Shown here in pieces: positions 41,935 through 51,258 of a DNA stretch of 64,000 nt (its first letter is position 1; the number at the start of each line of letters is the position of its first letter). A program made the position numbers and the translations under genes. Below the pieces are notes generated by a model. It had not been told where the DNA came from, made no database searches, and saw only the letters and a list, made by a program, of their open reading frames with translations. The stretch is from DASPMP01 sp035758925 (GTDB lineage: Bacteria; Gemmatimonadota; Gemmatimonadetes; Gemmatimonadales; Gemmatimonadaceae). The stretch is taken from NCBI GenBank assembly GCA_035758925.1, contig DASTVV010000145.1, positions 54,694-118,693 on the forward strand. Direction: 5' to 3'.

Positions 41935-42140
41935 AGCATCTCCTGATTTTTGCCGTACGGGCGTACCAGGTCGGGCTCAGTCCCCTGCTCCCGGCATCGT
42001 GTCGCTACTATCCGAGTTGTTCTGCGTACGCGATCGAGGCGCTGGAGCGCTACGGCGCGGTTCGCGGAACCTGGCTCAGCGTGCGACGAATATTGCGGTG
42101 TCACCCGTTCCGGCCGGGCGGGTACGACCCGGTCCCGTAA
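41931..42140 (+). CDS. yidD: Membrane protein insertion efficiency factor
   Basis: A 69-residue protein of the YidD family: IFAVRAYQVGLSPLLPASCRYYPSCSAYAIEALERYG and LSVRRILRCHPFRPGGYDPVP contain the family's conserved cysteines and the terminal H-P-F-x-x-G-G-Y-D-P-V-P. It helps YidC insert membrane proteins at the cytoplasmic face. The ATG overlaps the rnpA stop, and yidC follows after 15 bases. Confidence 0.97.
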   Translation: MKHLLIFAVRAYQVGLSPLLPASCRYYPSCSAYAIEALERYGAVRGTWLSVRRILRCHPFRPGGYDPVP

Positions 42141-42155
42141 TCGGCCGCGCGAAAA

Positions 42156-43895
42156 ATGGACCGACGAACTCTTCTAGCGCTTCTGCTCACGGCGATCGTG
42201 ATCGTCGTAACGCCGTTCCTCTTCCCGGCTCCGCGCCGTCCGCGTCCCGTCCCTGCGGACACCACCAGGCCCGCAGCACGCGATACCACCCCACCCCCGG
42301 CTGTCGCGGCACCCGCGCCGACTCCACTGCCGGCGCAGAGGCCCGCCGCCGCCGCCGTCGTCGCCGCGTCAGCCGCGCGTCCCGAGACGACGGTGGTGCG
42401 AACCGACCGTGCGACCTTTCTGCTGTTGAGTCCCGGCGGAACGCCAGCGAGCGTCACCCTGCCAGAGTACCGCTCGTTGCGGCCCGGTGCGTCGCGCGCC
42501 ACCGCGGTGACGTTGGTCGATCCGACGGATCGCCTGCTTCGCCTCAGACTCGCCGGAACTCGCGACACGGTCGCGCTCGACACGATCGCGTTCAAAGCCG
42601 GCCCACAGCGCCGGGAGGGAGGTTCGATCGTTCAAGTGCTCACGAGCGTCTCATCGTCCATTCCCGTGACGCTCACCTATCGCTTTCCAGTGGACAGCTT
42701 CGTCGCGTACGTCGACGGCAGCGTTGGAACAGTCGCCGGACAGCCGCCACAAGCGTGGCGCGTGCTGGTGACGCTGCCGTCGCGGATCAGATCCGATGAA
42801 GCAGACATCAACGACGACACCCGCCACCTCGCCGTCGCGTATCGTGTCCGGAACTCCGAGGTGAGTACCGTCTCGTTCCGCCAGCTGGACACGCTGGCGA
42901 CGCGGGTCGATACCGGCGCGTTCCGCTGGGTGGCAATACGCAACAAGTACTTCGTCGTTGCGGCGATCCCCGAGGGACGCGACTCGACGTTTCGGTCCGT
43001 GGTGTTGCGCGGCGGGCCGCGCACGGGTCCCGAGGCGACCGCTGCCTTCGCGACGGCAATGCTGCCGACGAGCGCGGACCGGTTTTCGTTGAAGCTGTAC
43101 GCCGGACCACAATCCTGGGATCACCTGCGCCGGGCAGCGCCCGATCTGGAGAACGTGAATCCGTATGGCGGATGGCTGCACGGACTGGTGCAACCCTTCG
43201 CGACGATCGTCATGCGCCTGCTGCTCTGGCTGCACAACACCTTGAGCGTTGGCTACGGGTGGGTGCTCGTCATCTTCGCGGTGGCGGTAAGGATTCTCCT
43301 GTGGCCCATGAACCAGAGCGCCATGCGCTCGAGCATGAAGTTGCAGCGGATCCAGCCGGAGATGGCCGAGCTTCAGAAGAAGTATCGCAATGATCCGGAG
43401 AAGCAGCGGGACGCGATGCTCAAGCTGTATCAGGCGCACGGAATGAGTCCGTTCTCGCCGATCCTGGGCTGTCTGCCGATGCTGCTTCCGATGCCGATTC
43501 TGTACGCGCTGTATTTCGTGTTCCAGAACACGATCGAGCTCCGCGGCGTGTCGTTCCTGTGGCTGCCGGATCTTTCGCTCAGGGATCCGTATTTCATCAC
43601 GCCGTTGTTCATGGGCGTGTCGATGTTCATCCTCTCGTGGATCGGCATGCGGGGAATGCCGCCGTCGCCCCAGGGCAAGATGATGAGCTACGTGATGCCG
43701 GTGATGTTCACGGCGCTGTTCTGGAACTTTGCGTCGGGACTGAACCTGTACTACGCGGTGCAGAACGTCGCGGCATTGCCCCAACAGTGGATGCTGTCCC
43801 GCGAAAAACAGCGCAGCCAACCCGCCCAACCCGTTCCGGTGGCGAAAAAGGCGGTTGGCGGCGGCGGCAAAGGCACGAGGAATGAAGGGTCGTGA
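42156..43895 (+). CDS. yidC: Membrane protein insertase YidC
   Basis: A 579-residue insertase of the Gram-negative type: TM1 at about 5-23, a large periplasmic domain beginning with a Pro/Ala/Thr-rich linker, then the five-helix core starting near residue 335 (HGLVQPFATIVMRLLLWLHN). SMKLQRIQPEMAELQKKYRNDPEKQRDAMLKLYQAHGMSPF marks the cytoplasmic helical hairpin and GCLPMLLPMPILYALYFVF the next helix. The periplasmic domain fits an outer-membrane-bearing cell. The C-terminus is basic. Confidence 0.96.
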   Translation: MDRRTLLALLLTAIVIVVTPFLFPAPRRPRPVPADTTRPAARDTTPPPAVAAPAPTPLPAQRPAAAAVVAASAARPETTVVRTDRATFLLLSPGGTPASVTLPEYRSLRPGASRATAVTLVDPTDRLLRLRLAGTRDTVALDTIAFKAGPQRREGGSIVQVLTSVSSSIPVTLTYRFPVDSFVAYVDGSVGTVAGQPPQAWRVLVTLPSRIRSDEADINDDTRHLAVAYRVRNSEVSTVSFRQLDTLATRVDTGAFRWVAIRNKYFVVAAIPEGRDSTFRSVVLRGGPRTGPEATAAFATAMLPTSADRFSLKLYAGPQSWDHLRRAAPDLENVNPYGGWLHGLVQPFATIVMRLLLWLHNTLSVGYGWVLVIFAVAVRILLWPMNQSAMRSSMKLQRIQPEMAELQKKYRNDPEKQRDAMLKLYQAHGMSPFSPILGCLPMLLPMPILYALYFVFQNTIELRGVSFLWLPDLSLRDPYFITPLFMGVSMFILSWIGMRGMPPSPQGKMMSYVMPVMFTALFWNFASGLNLYYAVQNVAALPQQWMLSREKQRSQPAQPVPVAKKAVGGGGKGTRNEGS

Positions 43896-43898
43896 CGC

Positions 43899-44684
43899 GT
43901 GCGCATCACATACATCGGTCACGCGACACTGTTGATCGAGATCGGCGGCGCCAAGCTGCTGACCGATCCCAACTTTGAAGCCACCCTCGGCGGCTTTCTC
44001 CCGAGGGTTTCGCCACCGGGCATCGCCATCGAGCAGTTGCCACCTCTGGACGCGGTGCTCCTCACGCACGCGCACGCCGATCACCTGTCGTTCGAGGCGC
44101 TCGCGACGCTGCCGAAGTCCGTCCCGGTGTACGCGCCGCCGGTCATCGCCAGATGGCTGCATCAGCGCGGATTCCCGCACGTGGAGCCGTTGGCACCGAA
44201 CGACACGATTCGTTTCGGCTCGCTCCACGTCCACGCGGCGGCGGCACGCCACAAGGGCAATCGCTACGGGTACGACCGGCGGCGCGCGGCGACGAACATG
44301 TACCTGCTCGAGGACTCCAACGAGAGCTGCTTCTTCGCTGGAGACACGGGTCTGGGCGACACGACCCATCTGCTCGTGGAGCGTTCGCTCTGGATGCGCG
44401 CACGCGAGCTCGACGTCGCGCTGCTGCCCATCGGATACGCGCCGTGGTGGAAGCGCTCGTCGTTCCGGCAGGGACATCTCACGAGCGAGGATGCCCTCGA
44501 GTTATTCGCACGACTGCGCGCGCGACACCTCATTCCGTACCACTGGGGAACGTTCAGGCACGTCACGGTCGGCGCGCACGACGCGATCAGACGCTTCCGC
44601 GTCCTGACCGAGGTGCACCCGCGTGGCCGGGACGTTCGGATTCTCGAGCCGGGCCAGGCACTCGAGGTGGCTCACGCGGCGTGA
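43899..44684 (+). CDS. Metallo-beta-lactamase-fold hydrolase (UlaG/NAPE-PLD-like)
   Basis: A 261-residue enzyme starting at GTG. ITYIGHATLLIEIGGAKLLTDPNF and LTHAHADHLSFEAL hold the first metal ligands (H-x-H-x-D-H). FFAGDTGLG gives the bridging aspartate and LIPYHWGTFRH the late histidine. The opening G-H-A/S-T and DP-x-F pattern is that of the UlaG/NAPE-PLD branch of L-ascorbate-6-P lactonase- or phospholipase-like enzymes; the substrate is unknown. It lies between yidC (3-base gap) and mnmE (4-base overlap). Confidence 0.9.
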   Translation: MRITYIGHATLLIEIGGAKLLTDPNFEATLGGFLPRVSPPGIAIEQLPPLDAVLLTHAHADHLSFEALATLPKSVPVYAPPVIARWLHQRGFPHVEPLAPNDTIRFGSLHVHAAAARHKGNRYGYDRRRAATNMYLLEDSNESCFFAGDTGLGDTTHLLVERSLWMRARELDVALLPIGYAPWWKRSSFRQGHLTSEDALELFARLRARHLIPYHWGTFRHVTVGAHDAIRRFRVLTEVHPRGRDVRILEPGQALEVAHAA

Positions 44685-46042
44685 CGCGCGATAGCGCGAG
44701 TGACACGATCGTCGCGATCGCGACGCCGCCCGGTCGTGGCGCGCTTGCCGTCGTGCGATTGTCCGGGTCGCGCGCGTTCGAGATCGGCGCCCAGCTGATA
44801 CGGCCGTGGCCCATCGAACGTCGGCGAGCCGTGCTGTGCCGCGTTCACGAGGCTGCGGGGGACGCGCTCGACGAAGGGATCGTCGTCACGTTTGCCGCCT
44901 CTGCTTCCTTCACCGGCGAAGACACGGTCGAAATCACCTGTCATGGCGGACCGATCGCGTCCGCGTCCATCGCTGCCGCGTGCGTTGGCGCGGGCGCACG
45001 GCAGGCGGAGCCGGGCGAGTTCACGCGCAGAGCGGTACTGAACGGACGAATGGACCTGCTTCAGGCGGAAGCCGTTGGCGATCTGGTGGACGCCACATCA
45101 CGCCCCGCGCACCGGCTTGCCCTGTCGCAGCTGGATGGCGGCCTCTCGCGCCGAATCGTCGTGTTGCGCGATCGAATCCTCGCGCTGGAAGCGCTGTCGG
45201 CCTACGACATCGACTTTCCCGAGGAAGACGATGGTCCGGTGCCGGCGGATCGCATCATGTCGACCGCGACCAACGTGATCGCCGAGATCGATGCGATGCT
45301 CGCTACCGCTTCGCTGGGCGAGGTGATTCGCGATGGAGCAGTGGTGGTCATCGCAGGCGCCCCCAACGTGGGCAAGTCGTCGCTCTTCAATGCGATGCTC
45401 CGTCGGCGCCGGGCAATCGTCACCGACATTCCCGGCACGACCCGTGACGCGCTCGAGGCGGTGACGGAGCTCGGCGGTTGGCCCGTGCGACTGATCGACA
45501 CCGCTGGGCTGCGCGACACGGAGGAAGTCGTCGAGCGGCTGGGCATCGAAGTCAGTCGCGAATACCTCGAACGCGCGGACGTGGTGCTGGTCTGTGGTGA
45601 CTCGCCGGCGTCACTCGATGAGGCAAGAAACGCCGTCGCGCGCGTCGCACACGCGCCGGCCGTCGAGGTTCGAACCAAGTCCGACCTGCTCGCTCCGGAC
45701 AAGCGGCAGGGCGCCACGGAAGGCGCGATCGCCGTGAGCGCGGAGACCGGTGAGGGTCTCATGGCGCTGAGTCAGGCGATCGCGAGCGTCCTGAACGCAT
45801 CCAAGGGGATGCTGACGCTGGACGCTCCGCTGATCAGTCGCGAACGCCATCGGGTGGCGCTCGCGCGCGCTCGTCAGGAGCTCCAGGAGTTCCACGACTC
45901 CTGGAGCGAGCGGGGCGTCCCCGCGGTCGTCGCCGCTGTTCACCTGCGCGAAGCGACTCGCGAGCTCGAGGAGTTGATCGGGTCGGTGGACGTGGAAGAC
46001 GTGCTCGACCGCGTCTTCGGCACGTTCTGCGTCGGGAAGTAG
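44681..46042 (+). CDS. mnmE: tRNA modification GTPase MnmE
   Basis: A 453-residue GTPase, partner of MnmG. The N-terminal formyl-THF-binding domain starts TIVAIATPPGRGALAVVRLSG and includes GEFTRRAVLNGRMDLLQAEAVGDLVDA. The G domain near residue 226 has GAPNVGKSSLFNAML, DIPGTTRDALEA, DTAGLRDTEE and TKSD. The C-terminus FGTFCVGK is the catalytic FC[I/V]GK motif. The GTG at 44681 overlaps the previous stop; the longer open frame above it is rejected. Confidence 0.96.
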   Translation: MTRDSASDTIVAIATPPGRGALAVVRLSGSRAFEIGAQLIRPWPIERRRAVLCRVHEAAGDALDEGIVVTFAASASFTGEDTVEITCHGGPIASASIAAACVGAGARQAEPGEFTRRAVLNGRMDLLQAEAVGDLVDATSRPAHRLALSQLDGGLSRRIVVLRDRILALEALSAYDIDFPEEDDGPVPADRIMSTATNVIAEIDAMLATASLGEVIRDGAVVVIAGAPNVGKSSLFNAMLRRRRAIVTDIPGTTRDALEAVTELGGWPVRLIDTAGLRDTEEVVERLGIEVSREYLERADVVLVCGDSPASLDEARNAVARVAHAPAVEVRTKSDLLAPDKRQGATEGAIAVSAETGEGLMALSQAIASVLNASKGMLTLDAPLISRERHRVALARARQELQEFHDSWSERGVPAVVAAVHLREATRELEELIGSVDVEDVLDRVFGTFCVGK

Positions 46043-46058
46043 GCGGCCTGAGCGGCCG

Positions 46059-46997
46059 TCAGGCGCTGGCCACCGTCGCGCTGGCGATCTGCGCGAGTTC
46101 GGTTGCGCTGGCGCGCACCGACCACGCAAGTCCGCGCTCATTCACAGCCGGCTCGACCATGCGCGCTCCCACGTAATAGCCGCAGCGCTCCGGAAGCACA
46201 TAGCGGTCGACCGTGCGCGCCTCGTCGCTCATGCCGCCCGAGAGATAGCGGAGCCGCAGCCCGAGTCCCGTGCGATCGAGATCGGCCTGAACCACGCGGT
46301 GGATGATGGACTCCAGCTCGCGCACCCTGGCGTACTGTCGACGAGCGAAGCCGTAGTACTCCCACGCCGCGTGGCCCGGGCTGATCTGCTGGGAGAGATG
46401 CACCGCCAGCCCTTCGTTGACGAGCAGCTCGCGGAGGGTCGCCCGACGACCAGTTTCCCAATACGAGTAGTCACCCTCGCACTCGGCAATCAGGTGCCGC
46501 AGCTCGCTCCGGCTCTCCGGTGACGTATACCGCACCACGTGAGCCAACTCGTGCGCCAGCCACATGGGGATCAACTCGGGGTCCAGGCCGAGTCCCTGGG
46601 TGTCGGCGTTGGGGATGCCCGTAAAATGCTCGAGACAGACGAAGGCAACACCACGCGTGTCGATGACAAGCTCTCCCGCGTTCGCCGCTCCGACGCCCAC
46701 CATGAGGACGATGTCGTGGTCGGCGTCCGACTGCAGGAGCTCGCGACACTTCGCTTCCGTGTCACGCACGAGCGACACAACGTCGGTGCGCTCGAGCATG
46801 GCACGCAGGTCGCTTCGGTCCGCGAGAACGGTCGAGCGCACGACATCCGCGAAGTGCGGACTGTCGGGATCGATCACGTAGTTGTGCCAGTACGCTTCGA
46901 GCAGCCGACGGTGGCTCTCGAAGTAGCTGCGATAGGCGGCGATTCGGTCCGTGCTGTCGAGAACTGTGAAGAAATCCGGCAGCAGGTTGATCAGCAT
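46059..46997 (-). CDS. Putative zinc metallopeptidase (DUF2268-like)
   Basis: A 312-residue protein with a gluzincin-type site: HELAH in IPMWLAHELAHVVRYTSPES (about 158-177) and a later acidic LVNEGLAVHLSQ that would give the third ligand. That arrangement and the surrounding helices fit DUF2268/DUF5700-like putative proteases. No signal peptide is seen, so a cytoplasmic role is likely. The ATG at 46997 is chosen; the open frame above it has an Arg-rich, non-coding composition. It converges on mnmE. Confidence 0.75.
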   Translation of the reverse strand: MLINLLPDFFTVLDSTDRIAAYRSYFESHRRLLEAYWHNYVIDPDSPHFADVVRSTVLADRSDLRAMLERTDVVSLVRDTEAKCRELLQSDADHDIVLMVGVGAANAGELVIDTRGVAFVCLEHFTGIPNADTQGLGLDPELIPMWLAHELAHVVRYTSPESRSELRHLIAECEGDYSYWETGRRATLRELLVNEGLAVHLSQQISPGHAAWEYYGFARRQYARVRELESIIHRVVQADLDRTGLGLRLRYLSGGMSDEARTVDRYVLPERCGYYVGARMVEPAVNERGLAWSVRASATELAQIASATVASA

Positions 46998-47210
46998 TCG
47001 ATCGACCGATCCGCGTGAGGTTCTGAGAGGGTTTCGGGAGAGAAACAATGACGCACGCGTCAGTCGCCCGCGTCCTCTCGCGATGGTCCGCGAGGCGCGC
47101 GAATGATAGCGGAATTCGCACCGTTCCAACAAGAGTGTCGTGTCACCTGTTGGTGGCACGGAAATTCCCTTTCCTAGCACCGCCAGCGAGGTGTAACGGA
47201 GAGGCAGGCG

Positions 47211-47864
47211 ATGACTACGCTACAGCAAATCGAGCTACGCTGTCCGATCTGCGAAACGGCGTTTCGTTCGCAAGCCGTCGTGTCCACGAACTCGTTCGGC
47301 GGCAAAAGGACCGACTTTCACGAGCGCGCCGCGGGAACGCAGCCCCTGCCGTACCTGATCCACATGTGCAACCGCTGCGGCTTCTCGGGTTCGGAGCGCG
47401 ATTTCACCGAGGAGTCGGACGTCTCGCCCGTGCTGAAGGAGCACGTCTGGAACGAACTGGCGCCGGCGATCGCCAGTGGCGGCGTGGTAGGGTCCGAGAA
47501 GTACGAGGCGGCAGCGAAGGTCGCGGAGTGGCAGGGCATGGAATCGAGACACATCGCGGACCTCCTGTTGCGTGCGTCGTGGTGCTGCGTCGACGAGGGC
47601 GATGTCGAAGCCGAGCGTTTCTTCAGGCGCAAGGCGGCCTGGAAGTTCGAGGAAGCACTGTCGACGTTCGACGGCGTGCCTCGCGACGAGCGCGCCGTGC
47701 TGACCTACCTCGTCGGAGAGTTGTGGCGTCGCGTGGGCGACCAGCGGCAGGCACACGCGTGGCTCAACAAGGTGCCGGCCGAGATCGTGGACGCGACCAC
47801 GCAGCAGTGGGTGCTGGACGCGGCGCGGCAGCAGCGGGACTGTCCGCGGGAGTGGTTCGGCTGA
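47211..47864 (+). CDS. DUF2225-family zinc-ribbon/TPR protein
   Basis: A 217-residue protein. The N-terminal ribbon uses CPICETAF and MCNRCGFSG, typical of DUF2225, followed by a helical region with TPR-like pairs (LLLRASWCCVDEGDVEAERFFRRKAAWKFEEAL, AVLTYLVGELWRRVGDQRQAHAWL). The family's function is not settled. It has its own upstream gap of 213 bases, in which I see no clear promoter or operator, and it ends in an inverted repeat shared with convergent upp. Confidence 0.85.
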   Translation: MTTLQQIELRCPICETAFRSQAVVSTNSFGGKRTDFHERAAGTQPLPYLIHMCNRCGFSGSERDFTEESDVSPVLKEHVWNELAPAIASGGVVGSEKYEAAAKVAEWQGMESRHIADLLLRASWCCVDEGDVEAERFFRRKAAWKFEEALSTFDGVPRDERAVLTYLVGELWRRVGDQRQAHAWLNKVPAEIVDATTQQWVLDAARQQRDCPREWFG

Positions 47865-47872
47865 AGCAAAGG

Positions 47873-47951
47873 CGGAATGGGAATGGGTATCAGGAATGGG
47901 CGCGCGAAGAGTCCTTCTACGCGCCCATTCCCATTTCCAGCACCCATTCCG
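47873..47951. repeat. Imperfect 79-base palindrome between DUF2225 gene and upp
   Basis: Two 32-base arms (47873-47904 and 47920-47951) begin with CGGAATGGG and close on a perfect 12-bp inner stem GGAATGGGCGCG / CGCGCCCATTCC. The GGAATGGG unit recurs three times in the left arm. No T-run follows on either strand, so it is either an unusual bidirectional terminator or a REP-like element. Confidence 0.8.
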
Positions 47952-47961
47952 TCTCTCGTCC

Positions 47962-48609
47962 TTATCTGGTGCCGAACAGTCGATCGCCCGCGTCGCCCAG
48001 TCCTGGAAGGATGTACCCGTGCGCGTTGAGCTCCCGGTCGAGCGCCGCACAGTAGATCGCGACGTCGGGATGCGCGTCCGTGAGGCGCCTCACCCCCTCC
48101 GGCGCGGCCACGAGGCACAGAAACCGGATTCGTGTGGCGCCGGCGCGCTTGAGTGACGCGACAGCAACGGCAGCGCTACCGCCGGTGGCCAGCATCGGAT
48201 CGAGAACGAAAAAATCGCGCTCCGACGCGTCGCTGGGGACCTTGAAGTAGTAGTCCACCGGCTGGAGCGTATCGTGATTGCGATACAGGCCGATGTGACC
48301 GATACGCGCGTTCGGGACGAGCCGGTAGATGCCATCCACCATGCCCAGGCCGGCTCGGAGAATCGGAACCAGCGTGAGCTTCTTGCCACTGAGCTGGTGC
48401 CCAACGGTGGACTCGAGCGGCGTTTCCACGCGTACGTCTTCCAGCGGGATCTCGCTCGTGGCCTCGTACGCCATGAGCATCGCGATCTCCTCGACCAATT
48501 CCTTGAAGATCTTGGTCGGTGTCGCCCGATCGCGAAGAATGGTCAACTTGTGCTGCACGAGCGGATGGTTGACCACCTTGAGCGTTGGAAACTCCTTACT
48601 GGTGTCCAT
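47962..48609 (-). CDS. upp: Uracil phosphoribosyltransferase
   Basis: A 215-residue salvage enzyme that converts uracil and PRPP to UMP. LKVVNHPLVQHKLTILRD opens it, PILRAGLGMVDGI follows, and the PRPP loop reads VLDPMLATGGSA, all standard. The C-terminal YILPGLGDAGDRLFGT is the uracil-binding flap. It is a single gene that diverges from the beta-CASP gene across 26 bases. Confidence 0.96.
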   Translation of the reverse strand: MDTSKEFPTLKVVNHPLVQHKLTILRDRATPTKIFKELVEEIAMLMAYEATSEIPLEDVRVETPLESTVGHQLSGKKLTLVPILRAGLGMVDGIYRLVPNARIGHIGLYRNHDTLQPVDYYFKVPSDASERDFFVLDPMLATGGSAAVAVASLKRAGATRIRFLCLVAAPEGVRRLTDAHPDVAIYCAALDRELNAHGYILPGLGDAGDRLFGTR

Positions 48610-48635
48610 GCGCGAGAAGGTACTAGGTTCTCGGC

Positions 48636-50018
48636 GTGCACGTCACATTCTCCGGCGCCGCCCGCGAGGTCACCGGGTCCTGCCACCTCCTTACCGTCGG
48701 TGAACATACGGTCGTTCTGGATTGCGGAATGTTTCAGGGACGCCGTGCCGAGTCCCGCGCCAAGAATGCTGTCCTGCCTCTCCCGACGGAACGCATCTCG
48801 TCCGTGGTCCTGTCGCACGCCCACATCGACCACGCAGGCAGACTCCCGTTCCTGACGAGCCGCGGCTACACGGGAACCATCTGGGCGACTGCCGCCACGC
48901 GCGACCTGTGCGCCGTGATGCTGCTCGACTCGGCGCACATCCAGGAGAAGGACGCCGAGTTTCTTCGGAAGCACGGGCGGGAGCCGGTCGAGCTGCTGTA
49001 TCGAACCGACGACATCGCCCCCATGATGAAGCAGATGATCGGCGTGCCCTACGAGAAGACGTTCGACGTGGTGCCCGGTGTCCGCGCGACGTTCGTCGAC
49101 GCTGGCCACATTCTCGGCTCGGCAGCGGTGATCCTGGACTGCACGGAAGGCAGCACGACTCGACGTCTGGTGTTTTCCGGCGACATCGGGCGTTGGGATC
49201 AACCGATCATCCGCGATCCGCAGCCGCCGGGCGGTGCGGACATGGTGATCATGGAATCCACGTATGGCGATCGCGACCATCCGCCCATCGAGGACATGCG
49301 CGAGCGGCTGGCGGGTATCGTCAACGACACAGCGGCGAAGGGCGGCCGTGTGCTGATCCCAGCCTTCGCCGTGGGACGAACTCAGGAAATCGTGTACGAC
49401 CTGCATCACCTGACGCGGAAGAACCGCATTCCCGCCATCCCGATCTACATCGACAGCCCGCTCGCGGTCGACGCGACGTCGGTGTTCGGAATGCATCCCG
49501 AGATTTTCGACCGAAGCGAACATCTGGTGCAGGCGGTTCAGGATCTCTTTCGCTTCGAGCTGGTGCACTACACTCGCGATGTGAGCGAATCGAAGGCGCT
49601 CAACGCTCAGCGTGGGCCCATGGTGATCATTTCGCCCTCGGGCATGGCCGAAGTGGGCCGCATCCTGCATCACCTGAAGAACGGCGCGTCTGATCCTCGC
49701 AACACGATTCTCATCGCGGGCTTCCAGGCGGAACACACGCTTGGCCGCCGCATCGTCGAGCGTCAGCCGGTCTTGCGCATCCTGGGCGACGACGTACCCC
49801 TGCGGGCGCGCGTGGAAGTGCTCAACGGCTACAGCGCGCACGCGGATCGTGCGGAGCTCACGCGGTGGATAGACGCCGTGCGGGAGAAAAGCCGTGCGAC
49901 TCCACCGGTGTGGCTGGTCCACGGCGAGCCCGCCAGCCAGGACGCGCTCTCGGCACGGCTCCAGTCACGTGGCTACGAGGTGCACATGCCGTCTCCCGGA
50001 GATCGGGCACCGCTCTGA
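48636..50018 (+). CDS. Beta-CASP metallo-beta-lactamase ribonuclease-like protein
   Basis: A 460-residue protein starting at GTG. MBL motifs: FSGAAREVTGSCHLL, LSHAHIDHAGRLPFL (H-x-H-x-D-H) and VDAGHILGSAAV. The beta-CASP insert has AFAVGRTQEIVYDLHHL and MVIISPSGMAEVGRILHHL, and the end has LNGYSAHADRAELTRWI plus VHGEPASQDAL. It is the CPSF73/YSH1-like branch found widely in bacteria; RNA cleavage is likely but the target is unknown. A TetR gene follows after 4 bases. Confidence 0.93.
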   Translation: MHVTFSGAAREVTGSCHLLTVGEHTVVLDCGMFQGRRAESRAKNAVLPLPTERISSVVLSHAHIDHAGRLPFLTSRGYTGTIWATAATRDLCAVMLLDSAHIQEKDAEFLRKHGREPVELLYRTDDIAPMMKQMIGVPYEKTFDVVPGVRATFVDAGHILGSAAVILDCTEGSTTRRLVFSGDIGRWDQPIIRDPQPPGGADMVIMESTYGDRDHPPIEDMRERLAGIVNDTAAKGGRVLIPAFAVGRTQEIVYDLHHLTRKNRIPAIPIYIDSPLAVDATSVFGMHPEIFDRSEHLVQAVQDLFRFELVHYTRDVSESKALNAQRGPMVIISPSGMAEVGRILHHLKNGASDPRNTILIAGFQAEHTLGRRIVERQPVLRILGDDVPLRARVEVLNGYSAHADRAELTRWIDAVREKSRATPPVWLVHGEPASQDALSARLQSRGYEVHMPSPGDRAPL

Positions 50019-50022
50019 CGCC

Positions 50023-50595
50023 GTGACGACCGAGGCAAAGCCGGCCGCAACCTGGCGCATCCTCGACGCCGCACGCGCGCTCGTGCAGCGGGGCGGTGCG
50101 GCGCAGGTGAGCATGGGAGAGGTTGCGGCGGCCGCGGGCGTGAGCAAGGCGCTGGTGCACTACCACTTTCACGACAAGGACTCACTGCTCTGTGCGCTGG
50201 TCGAGCACGTCGGCTTCGGCGTGTTGGCACGGGCGGAGGACGCTGTCACCGGCCACGACGATGGCCACGCCCTGGACAACTACTGGGCGTGGCTCGAGCA
50301 TGAGCTTCGTGGCGGTGATTTGCGAATCCTCCTGGCGCTCGCAGAGTATGACAGCGATCGCGTCCGGGCCGAGACCCGAAGAATTCTGGACAGGAGGCGT
50401 GAAGCCACAGCAGCTCACGTCGACCAGATCTTCGCGCGGCTGGGTCTGAATCCGAGGGTACCGGGCGCGCTCATCGCGGACACGGTGCTGGCATTCACCG
50501 ATGGTCTTGCCATGTCGAGCGCTCTCGAGCCCGATCGGGATCCGAGACCCGCGTTCGACGTGCTATGGCTTGCGCTGTTGACGCTGGCGGAATGA
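50023..50595 (+). CDS. TetR-family transcriptional regulator
   Basis: A 190-residue regulator with an N-terminal helix-turn-helix: RILDAARALVQRGGAAQVSMGEVAAAAGVSKALVHYHFHDKDSLLCALVEHV (about 11-62). The C-terminal ligand domain is helical and ends ALLTLAE. The GTG at 50023 sits 4 bases after the beta-CASP stop; the frame above it belongs to that gene's shadow. The ligand and targets are unknown, although the adjacent beta-CASP and YdcF genes are candidates. Confidence 0.9.
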   Translation: MTTEAKPAATWRILDAARALVQRGGAAQVSMGEVAAAAGVSKALVHYHFHDKDSLLCALVEHVGFGVLARAEDAVTGHDDGHALDNYWAWLEHELRGGDLRILLALAEYDSDRVRAETRRILDRRREATAAHVDQIFARLGLNPRVPGALIADTVLAFTDGLAMSSALEPDRDPRPAFDVLWLALLTLAE

Positions 50596-50628
50596 AGGCG
50601 GCATGCTCGACCGCTAACTTTTCCGGTG

Positions 50629-51258
50629 ATGCAGCAGCGACCCCCCCTTCCCCGGACGTCCGTTTCGCTGGGCTGGCGCCTGACGCAGACCGCTGTCCTG
50701 GTGCTGCTGATCGCCTGGCTGGTCTCTCTTGCGCTCGTCATGATCTGGGAGCGCTTGGACACACGCAAACCCGCACACGCCATCGTTGTGCTCGGGGCCG
50801 CGCAGTACGACGGTAAACCGTCGCCGGTGCTGCGGGCGCGTGTGGATCACGCCATACAGCTGTGGCGCCGTGGCCTGGCGCCGGTACTCGTAGTCACTGG
50901 CGGGAGCGGCGTTGGGGATACGACAACCGAAGCCGCCGTCGAACGTCGATATGCGCTGGCACACGGTGTTCCGGACTCGGCGATACTGCTCGAAACGCGC
51001 AGCCGCTCGACGAGCGAGTCGTTGCGAAACGTTGCAGCAATGCTCAGCCAGGACAGCCGCGAGGTGATCCTGGTGAGCGATCCGTTTCACATGCTGCGCC
51101 TGGCGATACTGGCGCGCCGCTTCGGCTTGAAGCCGAGGACGTCTCCCACCAGAACCAGCCCGATTTCGTCCAACCGCTCGGCGTACGTGCGTTACACGCT
51201 CCTCGAGTCATGGAAGGCGCCTGTGGCCTTCTTTTTCGAGTTCTCGGACCGGCGTTGA
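50629..51258 (+). CDS. YdcF/SanA-family (DUF218) membrane protein
   Basis: A 209-residue protein with one N-terminal membrane helix (about 18-42) and a DUF218 domain: HAIVVLGAAQYDGKPSPVLRARVDHAIQLWRRG, then LVVTGGSGVGDTTTEAAVERRYALAHGVP and VILVSDPFHMLRLAILARRFGL. Relatives such as SanA and ElyC act in envelope integrity. The last 17 codons overlap the 3' end of the convergent hydrolase gene by 51 bases. GTG 50626 directly before the ATG is an alternative start. Confidence 0.88.
   Translation: MQQRPPLPRTSVSLGWRLTQTAVLVLLIAWLVSLALVMIWERLDTRKPAHAIVVLGAAQYDGKPSPVLRARVDHAIQLWRRGLAPVLVVTGGSGVGDTTTEAAVERRYALAHGVPDSAILLETRSRSTSESLRNVAAMLSQDSREVILVSDPFHMLRLAILARRFGLKPRTSPTRTSPISSNRSAYVRYTLLESWKAPVAFFFEFSDRR

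Noticed and set aside
42651..44477. A 608-codon minus-strand frame over yidC and the MBL hydrolase
   Set aside because: Antisense to two clear genes; the translation is an Arg/His-rich run without structure.
47993..48000. CRISPR-like or tRNA signals in intergenic regions
   Set aside because: No regularly spaced repeats and no cloverleaf with a T-arm GGTTCRANYCC were found in any gap of the window; this position stands for the general search.
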